Assembly (NCBI GenBank): GCA_036850595.1
Contig: CM072165.1
Location: 10,488,109 to 10,552,108, forward strand
From: Rhyacichthys aspro
Taxonomy: Eukaryota; Chordata; Actinopteri; Gobiiformes; Rhyacichthyidae
Length of the DNA: 64,000 nucleotides
Direction: 5' to 3'
In this document: positions 1-15,000 of the stretch, one piece after another
Position numbering within the stretch: the first letter of the stretch is position 1
Layout: each line of letters opens with the position of its first letter
Notes under the pieces: generated by a model
Told to the model about the DNA's origin: nothing
Database searches by the model: none
The model's input: the letters and a program-made list of their open reading frames with translations, nothing else
Position numbers and translations under genes: made by a program

Positions 1-3000
1 TATGTCTAACCCAGACCCAGGATCCACCAAAGCTTCTTCTATATGTTCTACTTCCATGCCATCAGCATCTGGGTTTTCCAGCAAACTCATTGGGCTGTAT
101 AAATGACAGGTTACAGAATGTTGGTTTTATGCTTTACCGCCTAGGTGCAATTATGCTTGTGCAATCCATTATAGATTTAATGCATCACAAACCAAGCAAC
201 CCACCTTTTATTAACACTTAACAATATTGGCAATTCAGGGATTGTGTGCCACATTCTGCAAGGCAAGTTTCTGAAACAAAATTGAAGAGCAGATGTTTTA
301 AAACTTAAGGTGATTAGAGAGTAGCATTCTACTGCTTCTCTAACACTCACCCATATTCTGAAGAGGTTACTTCTTCAGCATCAGCTGGTTTCCAAACACC
401 ATGGTTATTTGCTTGCATCCCCAAAAGAGGGCATACGTTAGAGTCTGAACGTAGATTAACATTGTTTGGACTGTGCTCATTGGAGCATGGCACATTCATG
501 TGAATTTCAGATGGTGCTGAGTCTATGGTCTCTTCACAAGCCCCGTATTGTGCATGCTGTGTTACATTACTCAAGTTTTCTTTATGATTTCCTGTTGATT
601 TTACCAAAAGAGATGTTTCACCTGGCCAAGGTTGTTCTGAAAGTTGCACTTGTGTTGATGGTAACCCAGGAATCAATGATATCTTTGGACAAGATGGCAC
701 AATATTTACAGCAGAACATGCTTGAGGTTGTAAAGCAACTATATCACTAGAACAATGAAAGATGACTGGCTTATAAAGTTTGAGTAATATTTTATCATTC
801 ATCAATTCTTTACAAAGAGATAGATAACTGTCTGAATTTGGAAAAAAATCCCTTGATGGGAAACCAACGACAGTTGATTGTCTTGGACATGATGGTAGTA
901 ACGGTACCATGTTGGGATATCTTTGTGTTGGACCACAAGGAGTTTGGAAACGTGGTGCTGAAGGAAAGCCGGGATTCAGAGCTTCTTGAGGACAAGATGA
1001 AAGCATACTAATCATTATTGTTTTGTCACTGTATGATATATCCTCAACTGTAAGATCATTAAAATGTCCTTCCTGACTTTTGTTCAAAGGGTTCCTCCAG
1101 ATCGGACATTTGCTCAAATTCCAACTTTTGTACTCTTTCACTTTTTTCGAGGGTAGGCCTGGAATCGAACCATGTTCTGGAAATGTTTCCAATGATTTGA
1201 ACATTTGTGGTGATTTTCCTATTGAAACTTCCATGGGTCTATGACAGCCCTTCGAGGGAATTCCATATATATAGGACATTTTGGGACAGGGAGGTAACAT
1301 TGAAACCATAATTTTACCAAGTAACTTTCCTGTGGAATATGTTTTTGGGTCATATATTACTACTCTTGATGGCTTTTGATAAATTGAACTTTTATCAATA
1401 ATCCAATCATTACAGTCACTGTGTAACACTGATGGTGTTCCACAAACCTGGGAATGTCTTGGACAAGTAGGGAGCTGACAAACTATACTTGGTATATGTT
1501 CCAATATCTGACCAGACAATGATGGAAAGCCTGGTAAACATGCTGTTTGTGGACAGGAGGGCCGCATATATGCCATATTCATGCTCATATTACCTTCATC
1601 ATTATACTCAGATAGTAGCAGAGACTCCCTTTTCTTCTTTGGGTTCTGGAATTCTGTATTTTTACAAAGAAGCCATTCCTTTTGAAAGGAAATGCTTAAT
1701 GTCTTTGAAGGAAACCCTGGAACATCACTTTGTCGGGGGCATGAGGGCATTATATTAATGATGCTTGGTTTTTGTTGTGGAGCAGAGGGTAAACCAAATA
1801 TTATGGATTTTTGAGGGCAACTTGCCAACATATCTACCATCCCTCTGGACATCTCCCCTTCTTTTGGAAGCCAATGAAGAATGTAAGGTTGAGTCTTTGT
1901 GTTACATTTCTCATATTCTATGTTGTTAAGACATTTCAATGCAAGCCAGTCTTTATTTGGCACAGTTTCATTGGGAGTGCCAAGTAGTTCTCTGGATGGG
2001 AAACCAATAATTGTGTTTTTTAGTGGGCAAGTGAGAAACATATCTGTCATGCTTGGGTATCCTCTTGCTACAGATGGAAAATCAGTCATTGTAAGTTTCT
2101 TACGTGGTGCAAAAGGAAAACCAGGAATGGTTGCTGCACTTGGACAAGATGGCAGTATATTTACCATGTGTTTTAAAAATCCATCATCTTTTTGTGTTTC
2201 TGGTGGTATTATTAAATTACATCTTGCAGTTCTCTTTGGTGTTAATTCTTGCAAAAAACGCCAATTGTCAGAAGTTTCTATCTTGCTTTGTCTGCATGGC
2301 ATACCTGCAATATCTGTTTGACTTGGGCATGTAGGAAGAAGACTGACCATACTTGGACGATCTTGAGCATTCTGAAGCATGGCTGAGGGGAACCCTGGAA
2401 CACTGGCCTTTTTACAGCATGTTGGCAAAAGACACACCATGAGCCTCATCATCTCTGGGTCACTCTTCTCTTGGACTGGATGAGTATCTGAAAAGATCTG
2501 CCTTTGCTTCAATGGTGTCTGCCACACACAGCATTCTTCCCAAACACATTTATTATACCCAGTGTCTGAACACAAGGAGGGTAAACCTGGAATTGTACAA
2601 ACTCCGGGACATGTGCCTAAGAGATTGACAATATTTGGCTTCAAAGCAGATGGGAATCCAGGAATACGAGCCGACCTTGTACAGGATGGCGTCATGGCAA
2701 CCATTTTTCGAATATTGTTACCAGCATTTTGAAGTGATGTAAAATAATTTGATTGAAAGAGCACCGGTGTTCTCTTGCCAGGTAACTCTTTTATCAGTAG
2801 TCTATCATCTTCAGGCCAAAGTATCACTGAAGACTGAAGCAATGATGACATACCGGAAACACTGGACCTTTGTGGACAACTTGCCAGCATCCTTGTTGGT
2901 GATTCTTTGCTGGAATCTCCATGTGGTGTTATTGACGGCAAGTGACAAACAGATCTTTCTTTTGGAACAAGTGGGCCGAGTTCTACCTTAGATATGTACG

Positions 3001-6000
3001 TTTCTCCCTTGGTAACTTCAGTTTTTGACTTCGGTGGTGACCCAGAATCTAATCTTAGAAGTGTTTTGTTAGTGTTGCTCAGGGTCTTGGTTTGATGTGT
3101 TTTTGACTTCGGTGGTGACCCAGAATCCAATCTTAGAAGTGTTTTGTTAGTGTTGCTCAGGGTCTTGGTTTGATGTGGCACAGGTTCAACAGGACAAGAT
3201 TTTGCAGTCTCTGTTTGTTGTTTTTCCATATGCTTGCTGCTAACAAGAAACCCTTCTCCAGATTGAGCTCCGGGGATGTTGGTCATAATTTTAGGAAATG
3301 CAGAACCAGCCTCTCCAAAATAAGGCGACACAGCAGTTTTACTTTCATTTCTAAAGGGGTAAGAAATACCACATTGTAATATGATGATAATCTAGTGGAG
3401 TTGAAAAAAATGAACTGTTTCAAAGCAAACTTACCCAAAGTCTTTTTTATGGCCATCTGCTAGTGGGACTATTGGTTTTGTTGTGGCCACTTGCCGCAAG
3501 TTGAGTAAAGGTTTGGACTGGCTCGGGAACAGAGGCGCACACTGACCCACCTCAGGTTGGGCTACTTTTCCTGACTTCTTGGACAAGTTACTAGGTTTGA
3601 CCAAAGGCTTGTTTTCTGAGTTAGGTGCAGAATTATTTACATGGGCGGTTGCTTTTGTTTTACGCCTTTTAGAGGATGCTTTTGTAGAAGTAGATACTGA
3701 TGGATCCATTTTTGTTTTAGGAATGTCAGCACAATTCAGTCCTGGGGCTAAAGGAGTTCTGGGGCTAGTGGGCAGGAGTGAGGCCATGCTTTGAGGTCTG
3801 AGGGATAAAATGAAAATAATACATCTTATATCGATCACTTTATGCTGTCTGTTAAGTTGCAGTAATGCAATCATGTCAAGGCCCTAAGCAAATCATACCA
3901 ACCAGCAAGAAAGCAATGTAGCAGAATTGTACATGTTGAGCAATGGCGTCAAACAATATATATTACTGCAGGCCATCTACCCACTGTCCCTTTGACCAAT
4001 GTTGTGACCATTTATCTTAAGCCAGCTGTTGATCTGCAGCCCATATCAGATCAGGCTGAACGGTCACAGCTTTCAACTAGCAACACCACACCACCAGAAC
4101 CTTTCACATATAGTCCAAAGCTAATTACCAGGAATAAATTCCTAGGACCAGAAAAGGGATGAGGTTGATGGCCTGGGGTCAGTAATATAACTATAAGCAT
4201 CTACAAGCAGTAGTGTGACTGCCAGATTCTGCCAGAGTTGAATTGCATTGAAGGAAGGTAGTCCAAAGTAGAATCTACATTCAATGTAAGTTTTTGGTAA
4301 TGTTCCCGATTCCATGCACAACACAGCCTTCCCAACAAATTTCCTGGAGTGCTTCTAGATCTTGGTGTGGGAAATTCCCTTTGCAAATTTTCTATAAAAT
4401 CAACAATGGCACCTTTTACACAAGCTCTTTCAACTGAGTGTGACTGTGGATTCTGATGCTCTATTCTAAAGACACACAAACAACCACCAGCACCTCTTTA
4501 TTTTTAATATCAGTGTTACTTTAGTAGTCAGTGACTTCCTCTGTTCTATTCCCTGTGCATTGTTACTACAGCTATTCCAGCATTAGGTTTCCCAATTTAT
4601 CAGATGATACCAAATGTGCCAATATCATGCCTGAAAAACCACGGTGACTTTTAAAATCTGTAAAATTCCAAGGTTTACAATGATGACAAATAACCCATAC
4701 CCTGTTTTAATCATTTAAAATTTATTGCTGTTACTGATGACATAGCACTACATTCATACAAGCGTTACAAAATTTCAAGACATACAAACAGCAAACATTG
4801 TCACTATCACAAATATTATAACACTGCAACCAAATTATTATGGGGAACTATTAGTATCTGACTTATTTAGTAAACCATGGTTAACAAGACAAAACCCAAA
4901 TCTACACACGCAATATTCCCACATTCAAAATAGAGAATAACGACTCACCCTGGTGACGCTTTGACAACTTCTACTCCAAAAGACTTGTCTCTTTTCCATT
5001 CAGATCCTCTGTGAGGGCCACTGGCGCTTATTGTAACAGAGGTTTTGGGTTCAGGAGCTGAAAAAGATATTTTTTCGTAAATAAATCTCAAATAGATTAC
5101 GTTCTGGCTAGTAAAATGTGGTTATGCTTACATGTTGGTGTTGTAGACAGACCATCCTCTTCACTCAGTGTGCTCAGCTGTCTGTGGACTTCTGGAATGA
5201 AACAAGAACATGACGTCAATAAAAATGGGATCTCACAGAAGAATTTGGGTCTTTGGCCAATTCTTGACGCTTCATTTTCAGCAGCTGTACTATTTCACCA
5301 GATTCAGCTGTGATTTAAGTTCTCTGATTTTGTCCAACCACACATCTTTGCATTTTGCTATCCCCCAAGTTATCATACTCACCAGTAACACTAGAGCTAC
5401 ATGAGCACAGGCTGTTTATTTAGAATTCACATCTGCAAAGTATAGCCCTTTTAAAAAAAGCAGATGTTATTTAAAAGGGTTTTATAAAAGAATCCTGATA
5501 TCCTGCTAATGACCCAGTACAACCTCTGAGAAGGCATCATGTATGAATGACAGCTATAGATTCAATTAAGGAAAAGAGAAAAAATGATGGCACTTAAAAC
5601 AACCACGTGAGGGAGTCATTTGCTTGGATATTGATCATATAATTTGGAATTGTGTTTTCTTTTTCCCCGATTTTGTACCTGCGTCCTGGTCTTGAACAGT
5701 TTGGGATAAAAGAGGCTGCTGGGAGGGACCAGACAGAGCAGAGGGGTCGCTCTGAGTGAGTGTCTCTACAGTAGGTGTGGCTGAATGTCTCCAAGAGGGA
5801 ATAAATCCAGGGGATGTAGCTGACAGGACAGAAAGATGAGAGATCAGAGGAACAACGGAAACGAGGTGAAGAGAGATGATGAAGAACGGGAAATAGAAGG
5901 TGAGAGATCAATGACACAAACTCAAGAAAAAAACAATCAGTTAGGAAGCTTGCAGTGGCAAACTTGTATTGGCCAATCGTGAGACAGAAACAAACCTAGT

Positions 6001-9000
6001 ACAACCAAAAAAACCTTGAAGTACAGGCAAGATTGTTTATTTACAGTAAAGTAATTGCAATTAAATTTCATGAGGCAAATCTACTTTTGTTTAAATGCCC
6101 AAGTCTTTCACATGCAAACACACACTGCTCTTCTCCAGGTGACAAACTCTATGGCGAAAACTGAAGTATGTCCTGTTAGTTATAATAGTCTCAATGCTGA
6201 ACAGGAGTCAGTTTCTCACAGAAATAAACAACTGAAGTTAAATGTTAGTAATAGCGAGTAAGCAGGTAAGAAACAGAAGAGCAAAACACAACAAGTTCCA
6301 GGCAGGGTTAAAGTTAAAGGAGGAGCATTACATGGTGTCTCTGTTTTCTGTTTTTTCTGCAGCACTGTGGCCTGTCCCGGTTCAGTGGTGGACGGATGCA
6401 AGAACTTGGGAGAGAGGGTGGGTTGTGCTAGGGGGGCCTGAGATTTGGGGGGCTTCCATTCAGTCTGCCAGGGGGCTGCAGGAGAAAGCAGGTGTATGCA
6501 TTAAGGGACAATTAAGGGCTCATATCTACAATTCCCAGACTTTTTTATTCTTTTCCACACTATTGACCTGGGTGTACCTGATTCAGGGGCAGAGGGCAGA
6601 CTGCTGGGGCGGGTGAGGGCGCACCCCGAGTCCCCCACAGAGAGGGGCCGGGGCTTGGGCCTCTTGGGAACAGCTGGGGGTGGAGGTAATAGTGGGATGT
6701 TGACAGGGGGAGCTGAGGTGGAGGTGAAAGAGCAAAGGGAGGAAATGGAGGGAACACTCTGGGCTCTCATGGAGCTGCGATTGGCTGAAGAGGGTGAAGA
6801 GGGGAGCGGAAAGGAAAAGAAAAGAGTTAGAAATAGAAATTAAACAGACCTAATTAGCCACACTAAAGAAAGAAGAACAGAAAGCACTGATAAGGTAAGA
6901 TAGCTTAGGCTATGTTCACACTGCCCTTTAAAATGAGCAGATTAAAACAAAAAACAAAAAACTTTGAAGACAGCGTTCTCAGTGAAAACAATGGAAATGC
7001 TTTTGGCTGCTGGCAACACAGCAAAATAGAACAATGGTGAAATAGCGCATTTTGTTTTTTTGTTTTTATAAAAACTCATGTTCTAATAGTATATTGTTAG
7101 TATTACATGTATAATATAAATCTATACTGAGGCTTCAAAGTGTATCATAAATCTTTCAGAAAACCCCAGGATTAAAAGGTTAAAACCGACTTATAACTTT
7201 TTCTTGTATTTAATGCCTGTAGTGTTTGTATTTGCATTTTGACGTCATGTAAACAACCCCTTGGGGATTATTGGCTCACACAGGAATCTGCTTTAGCAGA
7301 AGTAGCTTAAACAGTAAAAATCTCATATGAAAAAATCTAATTTGTGTCACTTTTCGGTGCAGTGTAAACATAGCCTCTGTTGTGATGCAAAAGTCCTCAG
7401 TAAAGGAACTCCAGTGTTCATGTAGGGTACCTGTTTGTGAAGTGTGGGAGAAGGAAGGAGGATGGAGGGATGGGTCAGCGGGGGCAGAAGACAGAGAAGA
7501 AGAGAGGAGAGCTTTGGGAGGAGTGAAAGAGGGCAGACCCAGGGCCTCCCAGCCCTCAGCGGGGGACGAGTCGCAGTGGAAGCTGTGGGGCCTTCGGGAA
7601 GCTGAGCGAGGCACTGGAAACAAAGGCGAGAGGAGCGGCAAGAACAAAAGAGAAAAAGGAGAGAAAAAATAAAAAGATAAGATGGGCAAATGTGACATGC
7701 AACACTACAAGTTAAGAAAGCCTTTTAAGAGTAAGAAATCATATTTGGTTTGGGCTCAACAACTGTCATTTTCCTAAACCAATTAGCAAAGATCTGTATG
7801 CATCACATAACCAGTCACGTTATGGCAACTAACCAATCACCAAAGGCCTAGAGCGTCTCAAAGCTCTTTATTATTTTGCAAATCATTATGTATCCCATCA
7901 AAAGCCCTATTGATGCAACTAATAATATATAAATCCATTGATTTACACAAGAAATTGGTCAGCTAAGGCAGTAGACCATTTTTCTACCTACAGATTAATG
8001 TCATATATTAAAACAGCACCACAATATAAGGTAATACTGTTAATTCATTACACTAGTTAATATTATATAGTCTTTATCTCGCTATATTGGACAATAGTGC
8101 ATGTGGTAAGTGTTTATTGTGAAGATGGCCAACCTTACTAAAGAGTGCTGTGGGAAACACCCAAATATTTAGAACATTTCATAAACCAGGAAGTATATAT
8201 AACCACATTACACCTGTCTTGAAATCTCAGCACTGGCTTCCTGTTAAAGAGAAGTGTTTTTCTGTGCTACCACACTACACCAAATCTAAAGTTGTAGTCC
8301 TCTCCTGACTGATACCTGAAGTGGCACCGGGCTGGAAGATTCGGGGCAGTGCAGGAGGATGAGCGGGGGCGAATGCTGGCAGTGAGTAGTCATAGAGTGA
8401 GGGTTTAGCTGGCTCTTTGCTAGTGGCCGGATGAGAGGGTGGTCTTAATGAGGTAAATGGAACAGGGGGGGATGAAGGATGAGGAGGACTGAGCGGGGCT
8501 GAGATGGTGGAGGAAAAGCCAGGAGACATTTTCGAGTCCATCTCTGAGGGTGAAACATAAAGGATGAGAGGGACAAGTGACAGGAGTTAGAGAGAAAAAG
8601 TGAATGAATGGGAGCTGTGGTTCTCAACAAGACAAATCCATACATGACTCTTTAGTAGCAGTCCACAGTATGCTTCAAAATACTGTTCTAAATGAAAGAG
8701 GATGGTGGTAAACAAAAGGGTGGGGAACTGCTTAAAGTGAGCATAAAAGGAGGAAGAGAGAGATTTGAGGAAATGCTAAAAAAAAGTGAGCAGAGCAAAT
8801 GTAAGACAGAAGAGCATGAAAGCATTAAATAACCAACATGATTCAACACATGTATGTGAATGATGAGAATATTAAAATGTTAAAAACAATTTAGTGGCAG
8901 AATTTAGATTTTGAACTCAGATGTGTCATGGACATAACAGCAAGGTAAATGTTTTGTCTTGAGTTTGTGGAGTGCAATCCAAGTCTTTGCTCAGACCTTT

Positions 9001-12000
9001 AATAAAGGTCATGTGCATTAGCTAGAGCTATAAGGGAGCATTTATTATGGCACCCTAAAATAGATTCAGCCTTGAATACAATGATTGGTAAAGTTAACCT
9101 GAACTGTACTAAATGGAAAGCATGCCTTTTTATGAATTTGAGCTGTTTTATCACCTATACCCACATTGAAAGGAATCATCTGTAAAAACAAACAAACAAC
9201 AACAACAACAAAACAAGACCATAAAACTTCTTAAGTTTGACATACAGAATGTTTAAAAGCTTTGACCTATCCCATGCTTTCATGCTCATGTAAAGGACAC
9301 TCCTTTGGTTTACACAAAATGGAATAAATGGCTGCCGATAAGACAGAAAAAAGTATATATTCCAACACTGGCTACCTCTGCTTGCACAGAGGAAGAGTGA
9401 AAAAATAAAATCATAAACAGAGAAAAGGGAAGCAATGTGAAACATAGATAAATATTAAAAATGCTTTGGCATTGGCATCTGTCTGTCGACACATCATTTC
9501 ACACCACTGTACTATTGCAAAGCATAATCATGCCTGAAAAGACATAACCATGCCAGAAACAACAGCGGCAACAACTTGACTTTCACCCCTCTACCAACAA
9601 CCAAATGCATCATAAAAATTACATTTATTGCTAATAAAATGGTCTTATCACATCACACATAGCTATACAACAGTCCACTTATATTGTATGATGAGTGACA
9701 GACAACACTATCATTTACGTTGCACACAGTTTGCACATCTAGCTTATCAAGTGACTTGAATGTCCAAAGTGAGTATAATTTTCATATAATTGGGCTAAAA
9801 AATGGTGTTCATTCAGATATTCGTATATAAAAACTTATTTAGCTAAGTAATCATGAAGTTGTAAATAAAAACATTCCAACTGAAAACACCAAAGTCAAAA
9901 CTAATTCAAAAACTGTGACAATCAGATACAGAAACAGATGAATGCAGCCTCAGAGTAACCTCTGCAGTTACCTGTGGAGCCTGGCTGAGTCACAGGCCTC
10001 CAAGCCACATCATGAACTCTGGTGGCAGAAGGACCGGAAGCTGTTTGAGGGTGAAAGGAAAAAACAAAAGAGAAAGAAAAAAGAAACGGGAAGTGCTATT
10101 TACACAATAAAAAGAGAAAGCAGGACGAAACAACAAGAGATAAACAGATGGGAGATAGATACAGAAAAAGTGGTGCTGTGTGGCTCTGAGAGGGCAGAAG
10201 AGATTTTATCAGTGTCTAAGTGGCAGATTATCTCACCAGTAACGGCAATAGCTTGTCCCGATCCATAGCTGAACCTCCTCTCCTCACCCTCCTCGTCGCT
10301 GTCATTGAAGTCGTCAAGATTACCGATGTCGCTCTGCTTCATGCTCATGAGGCTGGCCAGACTCTGCATGTCCTCATCTCTACGCAACAAGGAAAAGAGA
10401 CCGTAAAGACATGGGAGTCAACTAAATCCACTCAGAGGTTATTTACTTACGTGGCTTTGCCCTCTTTGAGAAAGACGCAGGAGAGGTTCAGTTTGAGCGT
10501 AGCTTCCACCACCTTCACCGACAACGGTTTGAGCTTTAGTGTGATGTCATACTGGGCTGGAGTGACACTGGCGTACTTTTTCATGTTCACGTCGGCTGAA
10601 GCCAACACCTTCCTTCGGCCTTTACTCTCCTATGAACAAAGTAAATAGGTGAGAAACCATACAGCTGATGCTTCAGAACAAGTTGTACATTGAGCAGACT
10701 TACATTCTCAATGACAAACGTCCAGTCTTTGTCTTCGAACTCCTCTGCGGTGGGTTCCTGTCGATGGACAAACAGTGATTACCTACTTTAACTGACAAGA
10801 AATCATTATAACCCCACTTAACTTTGTCAGTTAAGCCTCTGTTTATACATCTTCTCTTAAATTATAAGAGAAACATGTCTGCACTGCCTTTTGACAATTG
10901 TGTTTGTGCAGGATAATATCTATAGGACATACGTTCATACATTTCCAGAAATAGTCTGAGTGGTTTTACAGGGCAGTGAAGGTCGAGGCTGGTAACAATA
11001 CTAAGTTGGGGGCAGTGACATAAAAAAAGATGTTCAAATGTTAATAATGTCACCATAAATGAGAAAACATGAAAACAAAATTACTGTTCTGAATAGTCAC
11101 TAATGATACTATGTCTGTGTGAAAATGTGCGTAACACATCCAGTGGAATGTGGGTTTAGCGACCATTATTTACATCTTTTTTTGTCAGCTTGAATAGCCT
11201 GATAAAAGCGTTTTCCACCTGTTTAAAGACATCAGGTACAAAAAAAACATTTTTTATTTCTTTGTTGAAAAAAGTCTCAGCTAGCTGTAGAAAGATGCTG
11301 TGTAGATATTAAGGCTTTTGCGCTCTATGCACTCCGCTTACAGCACCAGTCACATAATGATGTCACAAAGACCACTCTTGGGGCTATAATCACTATTCAT
11401 ACATGACACCTGCCTAGACATTGTATTGCATCCTTTGAGTGTGATGACTTTGTTTACACATGCAGCCCCTCTGGATGAAGTCAGAAGAGAGGCCGAAGGA
11501 TAGTGCACACTTGACATGGCCTTATTGCACTTACCTTGAAGAGAGTGACATTGATGTCCAAACTTTCTGGGACTTGCCATACTACCAGGCCTCGGTATGG
11601 ATTCTTTATCCCTGGCTGCCAGCTGTGGAGCTAAAACAAGGAAATAAGTTTGCTAATATGCCTGATGTTTAGGACTTTCTGAATCCTTAGACATGCTTCG
11701 ACATACTTTAATATGTATGACTATTATTCAAATGACTATGGCGTGTTAGGAACACACTGTAGACCTGTTTATAGCCATGTTATTCAATTGTCAAATGCAA
11801 TGCCAACTCTAAGACAGCAGCTACTAATAGATGTTAGCTGTGTTTCAATTTATCCCTTTAGTTTGACAGTTGTGTTAAAAACAGAGACATTTGAAAGCAA
11901 TATGAAAGATTTCTTTGTTCACAGCTTAAATCAACTCAGTTTTTTTACTAGCGGTAAACAATGCACTACAATTAGCCATAATTTCTACTAGTATTTCAGT

Positions 12001-15000
12001 ATAAGACCCAGCATGACATGGCCTCAACTTGACTTCCCCACTCGTAAATACTGGCAGCTTTTCATTAAGTAAGACAAGCTGTTCTCACATCAAAGCACAC
12101 ATTTATTTTTACTTTGATGCCATAGGTTAATCTCATAGAGTTTATTTTAAGTGAATTACCTTTGTGCTGTGTCGTCTGCTTCTCCTGATCCACACCACTC
12201 TCAGTTTATCAGGCTGCCTGGAATCACAGTGGAGGACAAGACTTGAACTTTAGCGCTCAAACTTTGCCAAGAAACAACACACACACACACACACACACCA
12301 CACAATTAAGGAGGAAAAAAAGCCTGGAGAAAATGTAAATCTTGTGACAGCTGGGATTGTGGTGTTTTCCTTTCCTTACAATGCATGATGGTCACCACGG
12401 TAGTATTTTCTGATCAGACGGTCCGAGAGACTCAAAACAGAAATAGATGCTGATGAACTTTACAGAGGCTTAGATGCATTCTCCACCTGCTGCGGGGTTT
12501 ATCACATGTTCTACTGACCTACAACTCAGACCTCTCTAGTGTCAGTGTCACCAGTGTCACATCGGTTACATCAGTGCACATTTTACTCAGGGAAATGTAA
12601 CTGTTTAGTGTTTGTTATGGAGATGGGAATTCCACATTTTGGGAGATCTCTATCTTGCTTTATGGACAAAAGTCACCTGGCAGGGATAGCACGTCAGGCC
12701 TGTCTGCATTACAAACATTCTTTCAAGCAATACACTGTAAAAAAACAAAACAAAACATAAGTCTCATTCATTTCACTGAGGTTTCAGTCAATATTTGCCT
12801 TTTAACCATTCTTAACAGTGTGTAAAGTAAACTCTTCCACCTTTGTCTATTCATTCTTCTGTTTCCTACTTAGTTTGTATTTATTCATATGCCATTCTGT
12901 TCTGTAATTTACCTTAGCTAATATATGTGCAGATTATTGTATTGCTTTTTACAGCTTCGGGCCCAGATCAAGTTGTATGTCTAGTTTAATAGATATTAAA
13001 TGGATAGTTTGGGACAGTATTTTAAAAGCTCATAACATTACAGGTGTATCCACTGCATATTGCTGCTAGGATTGCAGTTGCGTTGATGGATCCGTGCTCG
13101 TCCTGTATATTGCAGTGTTTACTCTTGATATATGGCAGTATATCTCAGGCATTTGAGGAATTACCTGCAGTAGATAGATGTCAACACACTTCCTGTTTGG
13201 AAAGACAGACAAGATGACGCAGGTAGTATGTACAAATAGAACCGTGTCGGGTTGTTAATGTGGCCGCTGAAAAAAATTATTTCTGTGTCAAAATTTTGAT
13301 TTAGAGGGCCTTATAGATGTGCTTGTACGTATGAGTATTAATGAATAGTGAGGTTGAGAGATTGTAAAGATGCCGAAAAGAATAAAGAGTAGTCAAAATA
13401 AATGTGAATACGTTCTATGTAACACACTATTAGTTGTTGCATATTTTCAATGGCCTCATAAGCAACTTAAAGCCTGTGTGAGCTCCTGTCTGTTTCTCCA
13501 AATCATTAAAATACTAAACTATACTGAACATTTTTGCATCAATAGCTAGACAACTGGCAAATATAAAAATTGTATTTGGATTTGACCTGCTCCCCACCCA
13601 CACTGCAACATTTAATAACAATAATAATACACCTGTAATGTTCAGCCAGCCTTTAATGACACACTACAGCAAGCCCTACTGCTGTGTGATCCAGAGCATG
13701 ATGTGACGCTGAACAAACTGCAGGACACTGTGGACAGATAGATTCACGAGCTGCTGATCTCCAGTTGCAGAAAAACAACAAGACGGAACTGAGTGCAGAT
13801 GTTTGTCGAGATCTGGCCTCTGGAGTCAGACTGAGTCCAATAAGCGTATCGGATTAACTGAGAGTCAACAACAGGATAAGCACAGCAACAAATGTCACAT
13901 AACTTCCACTGCCCTTTGATTGGTCACTCTCCTTGCATCAGAGAAATGGTGGCCAAATTTAAGCGACTGGTTGAAATAATACGTGTTTTTGTACTTATGG
14001 TAATAACAGACTAATGATCAACAACACATGTGAAATAGAAAAAGCTACAACTGGCTAGTATCAACATAAGTATGATTTATTTCATAAAGCCTGCCACATT
14101 TCAGATAAACAATTGATTGGTTGAATGCAATTTTACAGAGTGGCAATTGCTATGAAGGGAAGGGATTCCAGACCCACAGAAAATTTTCATGAAGTGAATG
14201 ACTGACCAGGCTAAGGCCGTCGTACTTAGTAAAAGCACTGGTCAATTAGAAACCTTAAATCTTAAAGTTAGTCTAGAGCTGTGGTTCCCAAACCCTGGGC
14301 CCAACAGAGGGTTGTGGGAGATTTTTGATGGGATAATGGACAAAAGTTGATGGGACTTTAATAAAAAACAAAATATCTGCTTTTGCAAATGGGTAATGGT
14401 CAGGACTGTTAAGTGTAAAAAGAATGACACTACAAACAAAAGAACACTACATACGAAACAAAAATATGATTTAAAAAAAATAGTATTGAAAATTAATTAA
14501 ATAGCAGGAAGGAAGACAAAAAAATTAAATTGACATTTCAGGGAATTGGGTCATGATTCTTTTGGTCTTTGATATATGGTTCCCCTTAAAAAAATGTTTT
14601 GGAGACACTGGTCTTAAACCCTTGATTTATTTATATATTTTAATACAATTCAAAAATGTTTGACGGTGCCCGAGGGGAAGTTCAAATATTTCAGATATCT
14701 CATGTTGCAGTAAATATTGCCTTTTCTGGCTCATATTTTCTTGTCTCCGTCACTATGTAGCAGATATCTTTTTCTAGAAATGGAAAAAGTTTTATATTAC
14801 AGACCAAATTAATTGCCAATAATTTAAAGAATGTGTGCTAGAATTATGTCAATTGACAAACCAAGTCAACAGTGTTAATAATCCTAATGATTTGATGCAC
14901 AGAGGCCTCATCCATTGCTCCACTGTGTAAATATCTCAACGTGTAACTGCCTGAGAACAGAGTGTAACACGCTTCAGTGCGAGGCATGTTGATACTGGTG

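Noticed and set aside
2104..2991. Several plus-strand open frames of 70-140 codons opposite the ehbp1l1 giant exon
   Set aside because: They are shadows of the long minus-strand repeat exon; no family resemblance and no splice signals of their own.
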